From Antedon mediterranea (taxonomy: Eukaryota > Echinodermata > Crinoidea > Comatulida > Antedonidae): a stretch of DNA of 64,000 nucleotides. Below the pieces are notes generated by a model. The model saw only the letters and a program-made list of their open reading frames with translations, had not been told where the DNA came from and searched no databases. The translations under genes were made by a program, and so were the position numbers. Each line of letters opens with the position of its first letter. The stretch's first letter is position 1. Location of the stretch: positions 12,601,312 through 12,665,311 of the forward strand of contig NC_092675.1 of NCBI RefSeq assembly GCF_964355755.1. The letters run 5' to 3'. Shown here in pieces: positions 18,101-31,200 of the stretch.

Positions 18101-21100
18101 CGTGCTTAAAATCACATTATAAACCGTTTTAGACCATTTTGAGCATTTCGATAACACTTTTCACACAAAAACATCAAAGAGCACAAAATAGCTTAATATC
18201 GTATTTAAAAACGTTTTAGACCATTTTGAGCATTTAGACAAAACTTTTTCACACAAAACACCAAAGTGCTTAGAATAGCTTCAAATCGCATTTGGAGACG
18301 TTTTAGACCATTTTGTGCATTTCGATGAAACTTGGTTACACAAAAACATCAAAGTGCTTAAAATCACATTATAAATCGTTTTAGACCATTTTGAGCATTT
18401 CGACAAAACTTTTTCACACTAAATACCAAAGGGCTTAGAATAGCTTCAAATCGCATTTGGAGACGTTTTAGACCATTTTGTGATTTTCGAAAAAACTTTT
18501 TAACATAAAAACACCAAAGTGCTTAGAATAGCTTCAAATCACATTTGGAGACGTTTTAGACCATTTTGTGATTTTCGAAAAAACTTGTTAACATAAAAAC
18601 ACGAAAGTGCTTAGAATAGCTTCAAATCGCATTTGGAAACGTTTTAGACCATTTTGTGATTTTCGAAAAAAATTGTTAACATAAAAACACCAAAGTGCTT
18701 AGAATCACATTATAAACCGTTTTAGACCATTTTGAGCATTTCGATAACAATTTTCGCACAAAAACATCAAAGAGCACAAAATAGCTTAATATCGTATTTA
18801 AAAATGTTTTAGACCATTTTGAGCATTTAGATAAAACTTTTTCACACAAAACACCAAAGTGCTTAGAATAGTTTCAAATCGCATTTGGAGACGTTTTAGA
18901 CCATTTTGTGATTTTTTAAAAAACTTGTTAACATAAAAACACCAAAGTGCTTAGAATAGCTTCAAATCGCATTTGGAAACGTTTTAGACCATTTTGTGAT
19001 TTTCGAAAAAACTTGTTAACATAAAAACACGAAAGTGCTTAGAATAGCTTCAAATCGCATTTGGAAACGTTTTAGACCATTTTGTGATTTTCGAAAAAAA
19101 TTGTTAACATAAAAACACCAAAGTGTTTAGAATAGCTTCAAATCGCATTTGGAGACGTTTTAGACCAATTTGTGATTTTCGAAAAAACTTATCAACATAA
19201 AAACACCAAAGGGTTTAGAATAGCTTCAAATCGCATTTGGAGACGTTTTAGACCATTTTGTGATTTTGAAAAAACTTGTTAACATAAAAACACCAAAGTG
19301 CTTAGAATAGCTTCAAATCGCATTTGGAGACGTTTTAGACCATTTTGTGATTTTTGAAAAAACTTGTTAACATAAAAACACCAAAGTGCTTAGAATAGCT
19401 TCAAATCGTATTTGGAGACGTTTTAGACCATTTTGAGATTTTCGAAAAAACTTGGTTACACAAAAACATCAAAGTGCTTAAAATCACATTATAAACCGTT
19501 TTAGACCATTTTGAGCATTTCGATAACACTTTTCACACAAAAACATCAAAGAGCACAAAATAGCTTAATATCGTATTTAAAAACGTTTTAGACCATTTTG
19601 AGCATTTCGACAAAACCTTTTCACACAAAACACCAAAGTGCTTAGAATAGCTTCAAATCGCATTTGGAGACGTTTTAGACCAATTTGTGCATTTCGATGA
19701 AACTTGATTACACAAAAACATCAAAGTGCTTCAAATCACATTATAAACCGTTTTAGACCATTTTGAGCATTTCGATAACACTTTTCACACAAAAACATCA
19801 AAGAGCACAAAATAGCTTAATATCGTATTTAAAAACGTTTTAGACCATTTTGAGCATTTAGACAAAACTTTTTCACACAAAACACCAAAGTGCTTAGAAT
19901 AGCTTCAAATCGCATTTGGAGACGTTTTAGACCATTTTGTGCATTTCGATGAAACTTGGTTACACAAAAGCATCAAAGTGCTTAAAATCACATTATAAAT
20001 CGTTTTAGACCATTTTGAGCATTTCGACAAAACTTTTTCACACAAAATACCAAAGTGCTTAGAATAGCTTCAAATCGCATTTGGAGACGTTTTAGACCAT
20101 TTTGTGATTTTCGAAAAAACTTTTTAACATAAAAACACCAAAGTGCTTAGAATAGCTTCAAATCACATTTGGAGACGTTTTAGACCATAAGTGCTTAGAA
20201 TCACATTATAAACCGTTTTAGACCATTTTGAGCATTTCGATAACAATTTTCACACAAAAACATCAAAGAGCACAAAATAGCTTAATATCGTATTTAAAAA
20301 TGTTTTAGACCATTTTGAGCATTTAGATAAAACTTTTTCACACAAAACACCAAAGTGCTTAGAATAGCTTCAAATCGCATTTGGAGACGTTTTAGACCAA
20401 TTTGTGATTTTTGAAAAAACTTGTTAACATAAAAACACCAAAGTGCTTAGAATAGCTTCAAATCACATTTGGAAACGTTTTAGACCATTTTGTGATTTTG
20501 AAAAAACTTGTTAACATAAAAACACCAAAGTGCTTAGAATAGCTTCAAATCGCATTTGGAGACGTTTTAGACCATTTTGTGATTTTCGAAAAAACTTGTT
20601 AACATAAAAACACCAAAGTGCTTAGAATAGCTTCAAATCGTATTTGGAGACGTTTTAGACCATTTTGAGATTTTCGAAAAAACTTGGTTACACAAAAACA
20701 TCAAAGTGCTTAAAATCACATTATAAACCGTTTTAGACCATTTTGAGCATTTCGATAACACTTTTCACACAAAAACATCAAAGAGCACAAAATAGCTTAA
20801 TATCGTATTTAAAAACGTTTTAGACCATTTTGAGCATTTCGACAAAACTTTTTCACACAAAACACCAAAGTGCTTAGAATAGCTTCAAATCGCATTTGGA
20901 GACGTTTTAGACCAATTTGTGCATTTCGATGAAACTTGATTACACAAAAACATCAAAGTGCTTAAAATCACATTATAAACCGTTTTAGACCATTTTGAGC
21001 ATTTCGATAACACTTTTCACACAAAAACATCAAAGAGCACAAAATAGCTTAATATCGTATTTAAAAACGTTTTAGACCATTTTGAGCATTTCGACAAAAC

Positions 21101-21334
21101 TTTTTCACACAAAACACCAAAGTGCTTAGAATAGCTTCAAATCGCATTTGGAGACGTTTTAGACCAATTTGTGCATTTCGATGAAACTTGATTACACAAA
21201 AACATCAAAGTGCTTAAAATCACATTATAAACCGTTTTAGACCATTTTGAGCATTTCGATAACACTTTTCACACAAAAACATCAAAGAGCACAAAATAGC
21301 TTAATATCGTATTTAAAAACGTTTTAGACCATTT

Positions 21335-22110
21335 TGTGATTTTCGAAAAAACTTTTTAACATAAAAACACCAAAGTGCTTAGAATAGCTTCAAATCACAT
21401 TTGGAGACGTTTTAGAACATAAGTGCTTAGAATCACATTATAAACCGTTTTAGACTATTTTGAGCATTTCGATAACAATTTTCACACAAAAACATCAAAG
21501 AGCACAAAATAGCTTAATATCGTATTTAAAAATGTTTTAGACCATTTTGAGCATTTAGATAAAACTTTTTCACACAAAACACCAAAGTGCTTAGAATAGC
21601 TTCAAATCGCATTTGGAGACGTTTTAGACCATTTTGTGATTTTTGAAAAAACTTGTTAACATAAAAACACCAAAGTGCTTAGAATAGCTTCAAATCACAT
21701 TTGGAGACATTTTAGACCATTTTGTGATTTTCGAAAAAACTTTTTAACATAAAAACACCAAAGTGCTTAGAATAGCTTCAAATCACATTTGGAGACGTTT
21801 TAGAACATAAGTGCTTAGAATCACATTATAAACCGTTTTAGACCATTTTGAGCATTTCGATAACAATTTTCACACAAAAACATCAAAGAGCACAAAATAG
21901 CTTAATATCGTATTTAAAAATGTTTTAGACCATTTTGAGCATTTAGATAAAACTTTTTCACACAAAACACCAAAGTGCTTAGAATAGCTTCAAATCGCAT
22001 TTGGAGACGTTTTAGACCATTTTGTGATTTTTGAAAAAACTTGTTAACATAAAAACACCAAAGTGCTTAGAATAGCTTCAAATCACATTTGGAGACGTTT
22101 TAGACCATTT
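21335..22110. repeat. 388-bp local tandem duplication marked by a truncated monomer
   Basis: A shortened monomer in which TTTTAGAACAT runs directly into AAGTGCTTAGAATCAC occurs at 21415 and 21803, 388 bp apart, with matching monomers around each. A related junction (TTTTAGACCATAAGTGC) is at about 20184. Confidence 0.7.
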
Positions 22111-22221
22111 TGTGATTTTCGAAAAAACTTGTTAACATAAAAACACGAAAGTGCTTAGAATAGCTTCAGATCGCATTTGGAAGCGTTTTAGACCATTTTG
22201 TGATTTTCGAAAAAAATTGTT

Positions 22222-25216
22222 AACATAAAAACACCAAAGTGCTTAGAATAGCTTCAAATCGCATTTGGAGACATTTTAGACCAATTTGTGATTTTCGAAA
22301 AAAACTTGTCAACATAAAAACACCAAAGTGTTTAGAATAGCTTCAAATCGCATTTGGAGACGTTTTAGACCAATTTGTGATTTTCGAAAAAACTTATCAA
22401 CATAAAAACACCAAAGGGTTTAGAATAGCTTCAAATCGCATTTTGAGACGTTTTAGACCATTTTGTGATTTTCGAAAAAACTTGTTAACATAAAAACACG
22501 AAAGTGCTTAGAATAGCTTCAAATCGCATTTGGAAACGTTTTAGACCATTTTGTGATTTTCGAAAAAACTTGTTAACATAAAAACACGAAAGTGCTTAGA
22601 ATAGCTTCAAATCGCATTTGGAAACGTTTTAGACCATTTTGTGATTTTCGAAAAAAATTGTTAACATAAAAACACCAAAGTGCTTAGAATCACATTATAA
22701 ACCGTTTTAGACCATTTTGAGCATTTCGATAACAATTTTCACACAAAAACATCAAAGAGCACAAAATAGCTTAATATCGTATTTAAAAATGTTTTAGACC
22801 ATTTTGAGCATTTGGTTAAAACTTTTTCACACAAAACACCAAAGTGCTTAGAATAGCTTCAAATCGCATTTGGAAACGTTTTAGACCATTTTGTGATTTT
22901 CGAAAAAACTTGTTAACATAAAAACACCAAAGTGCTTAGAATAGCTTCAAATCGCATTTGGAGACATTTTAGAGCAATTTGTGATTTTTGAAAAAACTTG
23001 TTAACATAAAAACACCAAAGTGCTTACAATAGCTTCAAATCGTATTTGGAGACGTTTTAGACCATTTTGTGATTTTCGAAAAAACTTGGTTACACAAAAA
23101 CATCAAAGTGCTTAAAATCACATTATAAACCGTTTTAGACCATTTTGAGCATTTCGATAACACTTTTCACACAAAAACATCAAAGAGCACAAAATAGCTT
23201 AATATCGTATTTAAAAACGTTTTAGACCATTTTGAGCATTTCGACAAAACTTTTTCACACAAAACACCAAAGTGCTTAGAATAGCTTCAAATCGCATTTG
23301 GAGACGTTTTAGACCAATTTGTGCATTTCGATGAAACTTGATTACACAAAAACATCAAAGTGCTTAAAATCACATTATAAACCGTTTTAGACCATTTTGA
23401 GCATTTCGATAACACTTTTCACACAAAAACATCAAAGAGCACAAAATAGCTTAATATCGTATTTAAAAACGTTTTAGACCATTTTGAGCATTTCGACAAA
23501 ACTTTTTCACACAAAACACCAAAGTGCTTAGAATAGCTTCAAATCGCATTTGGAGACGTTTTAGACCAATTTGTGCATTTCGATGAAACTTGGTTACACA
23601 AAAACATCACAGTGCTTAAAATCACATTATAAACAGTTTTAGACCATTTTGAGCATTTCGACAAAACTTTTTCACACAAAACACCAAAGTGCTTAGAATA
23701 GCTTCAAATCGCATTTGGAGACGTTTTAGACCATTTTGTGATTTTCGAAAAAACTTGTTAACATAAAAACACCAAAGTGCTTAGAATAGCTTCAAATCGT
23801 ATTTGGAGACGTTTTAGACCATTTTGTGATTTTCGAAAAAACTTGTTAACATAAAAACACCAAAGTGCTTAGAATAGCTTCAAATCGCATTTGGAGACAT
23901 TTTAGACCAATTTGTGATTTTCGAAAAAAACTTGTCAACATAAAAACACCAAAGTGTTTAGAATAGCTTCAAATCGCATTTGGAGACGTTTTAGACCAAT
24001 TTGTGATTTTCGAAAAAACTTATCAACATAAAAACACCAAAGGGTTTAGAATAGCTTCAAATCGCATTTTGAGACGTTTTAGACCATTTTGTGATTTTCG
24101 AAAAAACTTGTTAACATAAAAACACGAAAGTGCTTAGAATAGCTTCAAATCGCATTTGGAAACGTTTTAGACCATTTTGTGATTTTCGAAAAAACTTGTT
24201 AACATAAAAACACGAAAGTGCTTAGAATAGCTTCAAATCGCATTTGGAAACGTTTTAGACCATTTTGTGATTTTCGAAAAAAATTGTTAACATAAAAACA
24301 CCAAAGTGCTTAGAATCACATTATAAACCGTTTTAGACCATTTTGAGCATTTCGATAACAATTTTCACACAAAAACATCAAAGAGCACAAAATAGCTTAA
24401 TATCGTATTTAAAAATGTTTTAGACCATTTTGAGCATTTGGTTAAAACTTTTTCACACAAAACACCAAAGTGCTTAGAATAGCTTCAAATCGCATTTGGA
24501 AACGTTTTAGACCATTTTGTGATTTTCGAAAAAACTTGTTAACATAAAAACACCAAAGTGCTTAGAATAGCTTCAAATCGCATTTGGAGACATTTTAGAG
24601 CAATTTGTGATTTTTGAAAAAACTTGTTAACATAAAAACACCAAAGTGCTTACAATAGCTTCAAATCGTATTTGGAGACGTTTTAGACCATTTTGTGATT
24701 TTCGAAAAAACTTGGTTACACAAAAACATCAAAGTGCTTAAAATCACATTATAAACCGTTTTAGACCATTTTGAGCATTTCGATAACACTTTTCACACAA
24801 AAACATCAAAGAGCACAAAATAGCTTAATATCGTATTTAAAAACGTTTTAGACCATTTTGAGCATTTCGACAAAACTTTTTCACACAAAACACCAAAGTG
24901 CTTAGAATAGCTTCAAATCGCATTTGGAGACGTTTTAGACCAATTTGTGCATTTCGATGAAACTTGATTACACAAAAACATCAAAGTGCTTAAAATCACA
25001 TTATAAACCGTTTTAGACCATTTTGAGCATTTCGATAACACTTTTCACACAAAAACATCAAAGAGCACAAAATAGCTTAATATCGTATTTAAAAACGTTT
25101 TAGACCATTTTGAGCATTTCGACAAAACTTTTTCACACAAAACACCAAAGTGCTTAGAATAGCTTCAAATCGCATTTGGAGACGTTTTAGACCAATTTGT
25201 GCATTTCGATGAAACT
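22222..25216. repeat. 1626-bp higher-order repeat, two copies
   Basis: Rare variants recur exactly 1626 bp apart: GACATTTTAGACCAA (22271 and 23897), GAGCATTTGGTTAAAAC (22806 and 24432), AGAGCAATTTG (22971 and 24597) and GCTTACAATAG. Matching runs from about 22222-23590 and 23848-25216. After that the copies diverge. Confidence 0.85.
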
Positions 25217-28200
25217 TGATTACACAAAAACATCGAAGTGCTTAAAATCACATTATAAACCGTTTTAGACCATTTTGAGCATTTCGATAACACTTTTCAC
25301 ACAAAAACATCAAAGAGCACAAAATAGCTTAATATCGTATTTAAAAACGTTTTAGACCATTTTGAGCATTTAGACAAAACTTTTTCACACAAAACACCAA
25401 AGTGCTTAGAATAGCTTCAAATCGCATTTGGAGACGTTTTAGACCATTTTGTGATTTTTGAAAAAACTTGTTAACATAAAAACACCAAAGTGCTTAGAAT
25501 AGCTTCAAATCGCATTTGGAAACGTTTTAGACCATTTTGTGATTTTCGAAAAAACTTGTTAACATAAAAACACGAAAGTGCTTAGAATCACATTATAAAC
25601 CGTTTTAGACCATTTTGAGCATTTCGATAACAATTTTCACACAAAAACATCAAAGAGCACAAAATAGCTTAATATCGTATTTAAAAATGTTTTAGACCAT
25701 TTTGAGCATTTAGATAAAACTTTTTCACACAAAACACCAAAGTGCTTAGAATAGCTTCAAATCGCATTTGGAGACGTTTTAGACCATTTTGTGATTTTTG
25801 AAAAAACTTGTTAACATAAAAACACCAAAGTGCTTAGAATAGTTTCAAATCACATTTGGAGATGTTTTAGACCATTTTGTGATTTTTGAAAAAACTTATT
25901 AACATAAAAACACGAAAGTGCTTAGAATAGCTTCAAATCACATTTGGAGACGTTTTAGACCATTTTGTGATTTTTGAAAAAACTTGTTAACATAAAAACA
26001 CGAAAGTGCTTAGAATAGCTTCAAATCGCATTTGGAAACGTTTTAGACCATTTTGTGATTTTCGAAAAAGATTGTTAACATAAAAACACCAATGTGCTTA
26101 GAATCACATTATAAACCGTTTTAGACCATTTTGAGCATTTCGATAACAATTTTCACACAAAAACATCAAAGAGCACAAAATAGCTTAACATCGTATTTAT
26201 AAATGTTTTAGACCATTTTGAGCATTTCGACAAAACTTTTTCACACAAAACACCAAAGTGCTTAGAATAGCTTCAAATAGCATTTGGAGACGTTTTTTAT
26301 ACCATTTTGTGATTTCGATGAAACTTGATTACACAAAAACATCAACGTGCTTAAAATCACATTATAAACCGTTTTAGACCATTTTGAGCATTTCGATAAC
26401 ACTTTTCACACAAAAACATCAAAGAGCACAAAATAGCTTAATATCGTATTTAAAAACGTTTTAGACCATTTTGAGCATTTAGACAAAACTTTTTCACACA
26501 AAACACCAAAGTGCTTAGAATAGCTTCAAATCGCATTTGGAGACGTTTTAGACCATTTTGTGCATTTCGATGAAACTTGGTTACACAAAAACATCAAAGT
26601 GCTTAAAATCACATTATAAATCGTTTTAGACCATTTTGAGCATTTCGACAAAACTTTTTCACACAAAATACCAAAGGGCTTAGAATAGCTTCAAATCGCA
26701 TTTGGAGACGTTTTAGACCATTTTGTGATTTTCGAAAAAACTTTTTAACATAACAACACCAAAGTGCTTAGAATAGCTTCAAATCACATTTGGAGACGTT
26801 TTAGACCATTTTGTGATTTTCGAAAAAACTTGTTAACATAAAAACACGAAAGTGCTTAGAATAGCTTCAAATCGCATTTGGAAACGTTTTAGACCATTTT
26901 GTGATTTTCGAAAAAAATTGTTAACATAAAAACACCAAAGTGCTTAGAATCACATTATAAACCGTTTTAGACCATTTTGAGCATTTCGATAACAATTTTC
27001 ACACAAAAACATCAAAGAGCACAAAATAGCTTAATATCGTATTTAAAAATGTTTTAGACCATTTTGAGCATTTAGATAAAACTTTTTCACACAAAACACC
27101 AAAGTGCTTAGAATAGCTTCAAATCGCATTTGGAGACGTTTTAGACCATTTTGTGATTTTTGAAAAAACTTGTTAACATAAAAACACCAAAGTGCTTAGA
27201 ATAGCTTCAAATCACATTTGGAGACGTTTTAGACCATTTTGTGATTTTCGAAAAAACTTGTTAACATAAAAACACGAAAGTGCTTAGAATAGCTTCAAAT
27301 CGCATTTGGAAACGTTTTAGACCATTTTGTGATTTTCGAAAAAACTTGTTAACATAAAAACACGAAAGTGCTTAGAATAGCTTCAAATCGCATTTGGAAA
27401 CGTTTTAGACCATTTTGTGATTTTCGAAAAAAATTGTTAACATAAAAACACCAAAGTGTTTAGAATAGCTTCAAATCGCATTTGGAGACGTTTTAGACCA
27501 ATTTGTGATTTTCGAAAAAACTTATCAACATAAAAACACCAAAGGGTTTAGAATAGCTTCAAATCGCATTTGGAGACGTTTTAGACCATTTTGTGATTTT
27601 CGAAAAAACTTGTTAACATAAAAACACGAAAGTGCTTAGAATAGCTTCAAATCGCATTTGGAAACGTTTTAGACCATTTTGTGATTTTCGAAAAAACTTG
27701 TTAACATAAAAACATGAAAGTGCTTAGAATAGCTTCAAATCGTATTTGGAGACGTTTTAGACCATTTTGTGATTTTCGAAAAAACTTGTTAACATAAAAA
27801 CACCAAAGTGCTTAGAATAGCTTCAAATCGCATTTGGAGACGTTTTAGACCATTTTGTGCATTTCGATGAAACTTGGTTACACAAAAACATCAAAGTGCT
27901 TAAAATCACATTATAAACCATTTTAGACCATTTTGAGCATTTCGATAACACTTTTCACACAAAAACATCAAAGAGCACAAAATAGCTTAATATCGTATTT
28001 AAAAACGTTTTAGACCATTTTGAGCATTTCGACAAAACTTTTTCACACAAAACACCAAAGTGCTTAGAAGAGCTTCAAATCGCATTTGGAGACGTTTTAG
28101 ACCATTTTGTGATTTTCGAAAAAACTTGTTAACATAAAAACATCAAAGTGTACAGAATAACTTCAAATCGCATTTGGAGACCGTTTTAGGCCAATTTGTG

Positions 28201-31200
28201 ATTTTCGAAAAAACTTGTTAACCTAAAAATACCAAAGTGTTTAGAATAGCTTCAAATCGCATTTGGAGACGTTTTAGACCATTTTGTGATTTTCGAAAAA
28301 ACTTGTTAACATAAAAACACCAAAGTGCTTCAAATCGCATTTGGAGACATTTTAGACCAATTTGTGATTTTTGAAAAAACTTGTTAACATAAAAACACCA
28401 AAGTGCTTACAATAGCTTCAAATCGTATTTGGAGACGTTTTAGACCATTTTGTGATTTTCGAAAAAACTTGTTAACATAAAAACACCAAAGTGCTTCAAA
28501 TCGCATTTGGAGACATTTTAGACCAATTTGTGATTTTTGAAAAAACTTGTTAACATAAAAACACCAAAGTACTTAGAATAGCTTCAAATCGCATTTGGAG
28601 ACGTTTTAGACCATTTTATGCATTTCGATGAAACTTGGTTACACAAAAACATCAAAGTGCTTAAAATCACATTATAATCCGTTTTAGACCATTTTGAGCA
28701 TTTCGATAACACTTTTCACACAAAAACATCAAAGAGCACAAAATAGCTTAATATCGTATTTAAAAACGTTTTAGACCATTTTGAGCATTTCGACAAAACT
28801 TTTTCACACAAAACACCAAAGTGCTTAGAATAGCTTCAAATCGCATTTGGAGACGTTTTAGACCATTTTGTGATTTTCGAAAAAAATTGTTAACATAAAA
28901 ACATCAAAGTGTACAGAATAGCTTCAAATCGCATTTGGAGACCGTTTTAGGCCAATTTGTGATTTTCGAAAAAACTTGTTAACCTAAAAATACCAAAGTG
29001 TTTAGAATAGCTTCAAATCGCATTTGGAGACGTTTTAGACCATTTTGTGATTTTCGAAAAAACTTGTTAACATAAAAACACCAAAGTGCTTAGAATAGCT
29101 TCAAATCGCATTTGGAGACATTTTAGACCAATTTGTGATTTTCGAAAAAACTTATCAACATAAAAACACCAAAGGGTTTAGAATAGCTTCAAATCGCATT
29201 TGGAGACGTTTTAGACCATTTTGTGATTTTTGAAAAAACTTGTTAACATAAAAACACGAAAGTGCTTAGAATAGCTTCAAATCGCATTTGGAAACGTTTT
29301 AGACCATTTTGTGATTTTCGAAAAAGATTGTTAACATAAAAACACCAATGTGCTTAGAATCACATTATAAACCGTTTTAGACCATTTTGAGCATTTCGAT
29401 AACAATTTTCACACAAAAACATCAAAGAGCACAAAATAGCTTAATATCGTATTTATAAATGTTTTAGACCATTTTGAGCATTTCGACAAAACTTTTTCAC
29501 ACAAAACACCAAAGTGCTTAGAATAGCTTCAAATCGCATTTGGAGACGTTTTAGACCATTTTGTGATTTCGATGAAACTTGATTACACAAAAACATCAAA
29601 GTGCTTAAAATCACATTATAAACCGTTTTAGACCATTTTGAGCATTTCGATAACACTTTTCACACAAAAACATCAAAGAGCACAAAATAGCTTAATATCG
29701 TATTTAAAAACGTTTTAGACCATTTTGAGCATTTAGACAAAACTTTTTCACACAAAACACCAAAGTGCTTAGAATAGCTTCAAATCGCATTTGGAGACGT
29801 TTTAGAACATTTTGTGTTTTTCGAAAAAAACTGTTAACATAAAAACACCAAAGTGCTTAGAATAGCTTCAAATCGCATTTGGAGACGTTTTAGAACATTT
29901 TGTGTTCTTCGAAAAAACCTGTTAACATAAAAACACCAAAGTGCTTAGAATAGCTTCAAATCGCATTTGGAGACGTTTTAGACCATTTTGTGATTTTTGA
30001 AAAAACTTGTTAACATAAAAACACCAAAGTGCTTAGAATAGCTTCAAATCACATTTGGAGACGTTTTAGACCATTTTGTGATTTTCGAAAAAACTTGTTA
30101 ACATAAAAACACCAAAGTGCTTAGAATAGCGTCAAATCGTATTTGGAGACGTTTTAGACCATTTTGTGATTTTCGAAAAAACTTGTTAACATAAAAACAC
30201 CAAAGTGCTTAGAATAGCTTCAAATCGCATTTGGAGACGGTTTAGACCATTTTGTGATTTTGAAAAAACTTGTTAACATAAAAACACCAAAGTGCTTAGA
30301 ATAGCTTCAAATCGCATTTGGAGACGTTTTAGACCATTTTGTGATTTTCGAAAAAACTTGTTAACATAAAAACACCAAAGTGCTTAGAATAGCTTCAAAT
30401 CGTATTTGGAGACGTTTTAGACCATTTTGAGATTTTCGAAAAAACTTGGTTAAACAAAAACATCAAAGTGCTTAAAATCACATTATAAACCGTTTTAGAC
30501 CATTTTGAGCATTTCGATAACACTTTTCACACAAAAACATCAAAGGGCACAAAATAGCTTAATATCGTATTTAAAAACGTTTTAGACCATTTTGAGCATT
30601 TCGACAAAACTTTTTCACACAAAACACCAAAGTGCTTAGAATAGCTTCAAATCGCATTTGGAGACGTTTTAGACCAATTTGTGCATTTCGATGAAACTTG
30701 ATTACACAAAAACATCAAAGTGCTTAAAATCACATTATAAACCGTTTTAGACCATTTTGAGCATTTCGATAACACTTTTCACACAAAAACATCAAAGAGC
30801 ACAAAATAGCTTAATATCGTATTTAAAAACGTTTTAGACCATTTTGAGCATTTCGACAAAACTTTATCACACAAAACACCAAAGTGCTTAGAATAGCTTC
30901 AAATCGCATTTGGAGACGTTTTAGACCAATTTGTGCATTTCGATGAAACTTGATTACACAAAAACATCAAAGTGCTTAAAATCACATTATAAACCGTTTT
31001 AGACCATTTTGAGCATTTCGATAACACTTTTCACACAAAAACATCAAAGAGCACAAAATAGCTTAATATCGTATTTAAAAACGTTTTAGACCATTTTGAG
31101 CATTTAGAAAAAACTTTTTCACACAAAACACCAAAGTGCTTAGAATAGCTTCAAATCGCATTTGGAGACGTTTTAGACCATTTTGTGATTTTTGAAAAAA

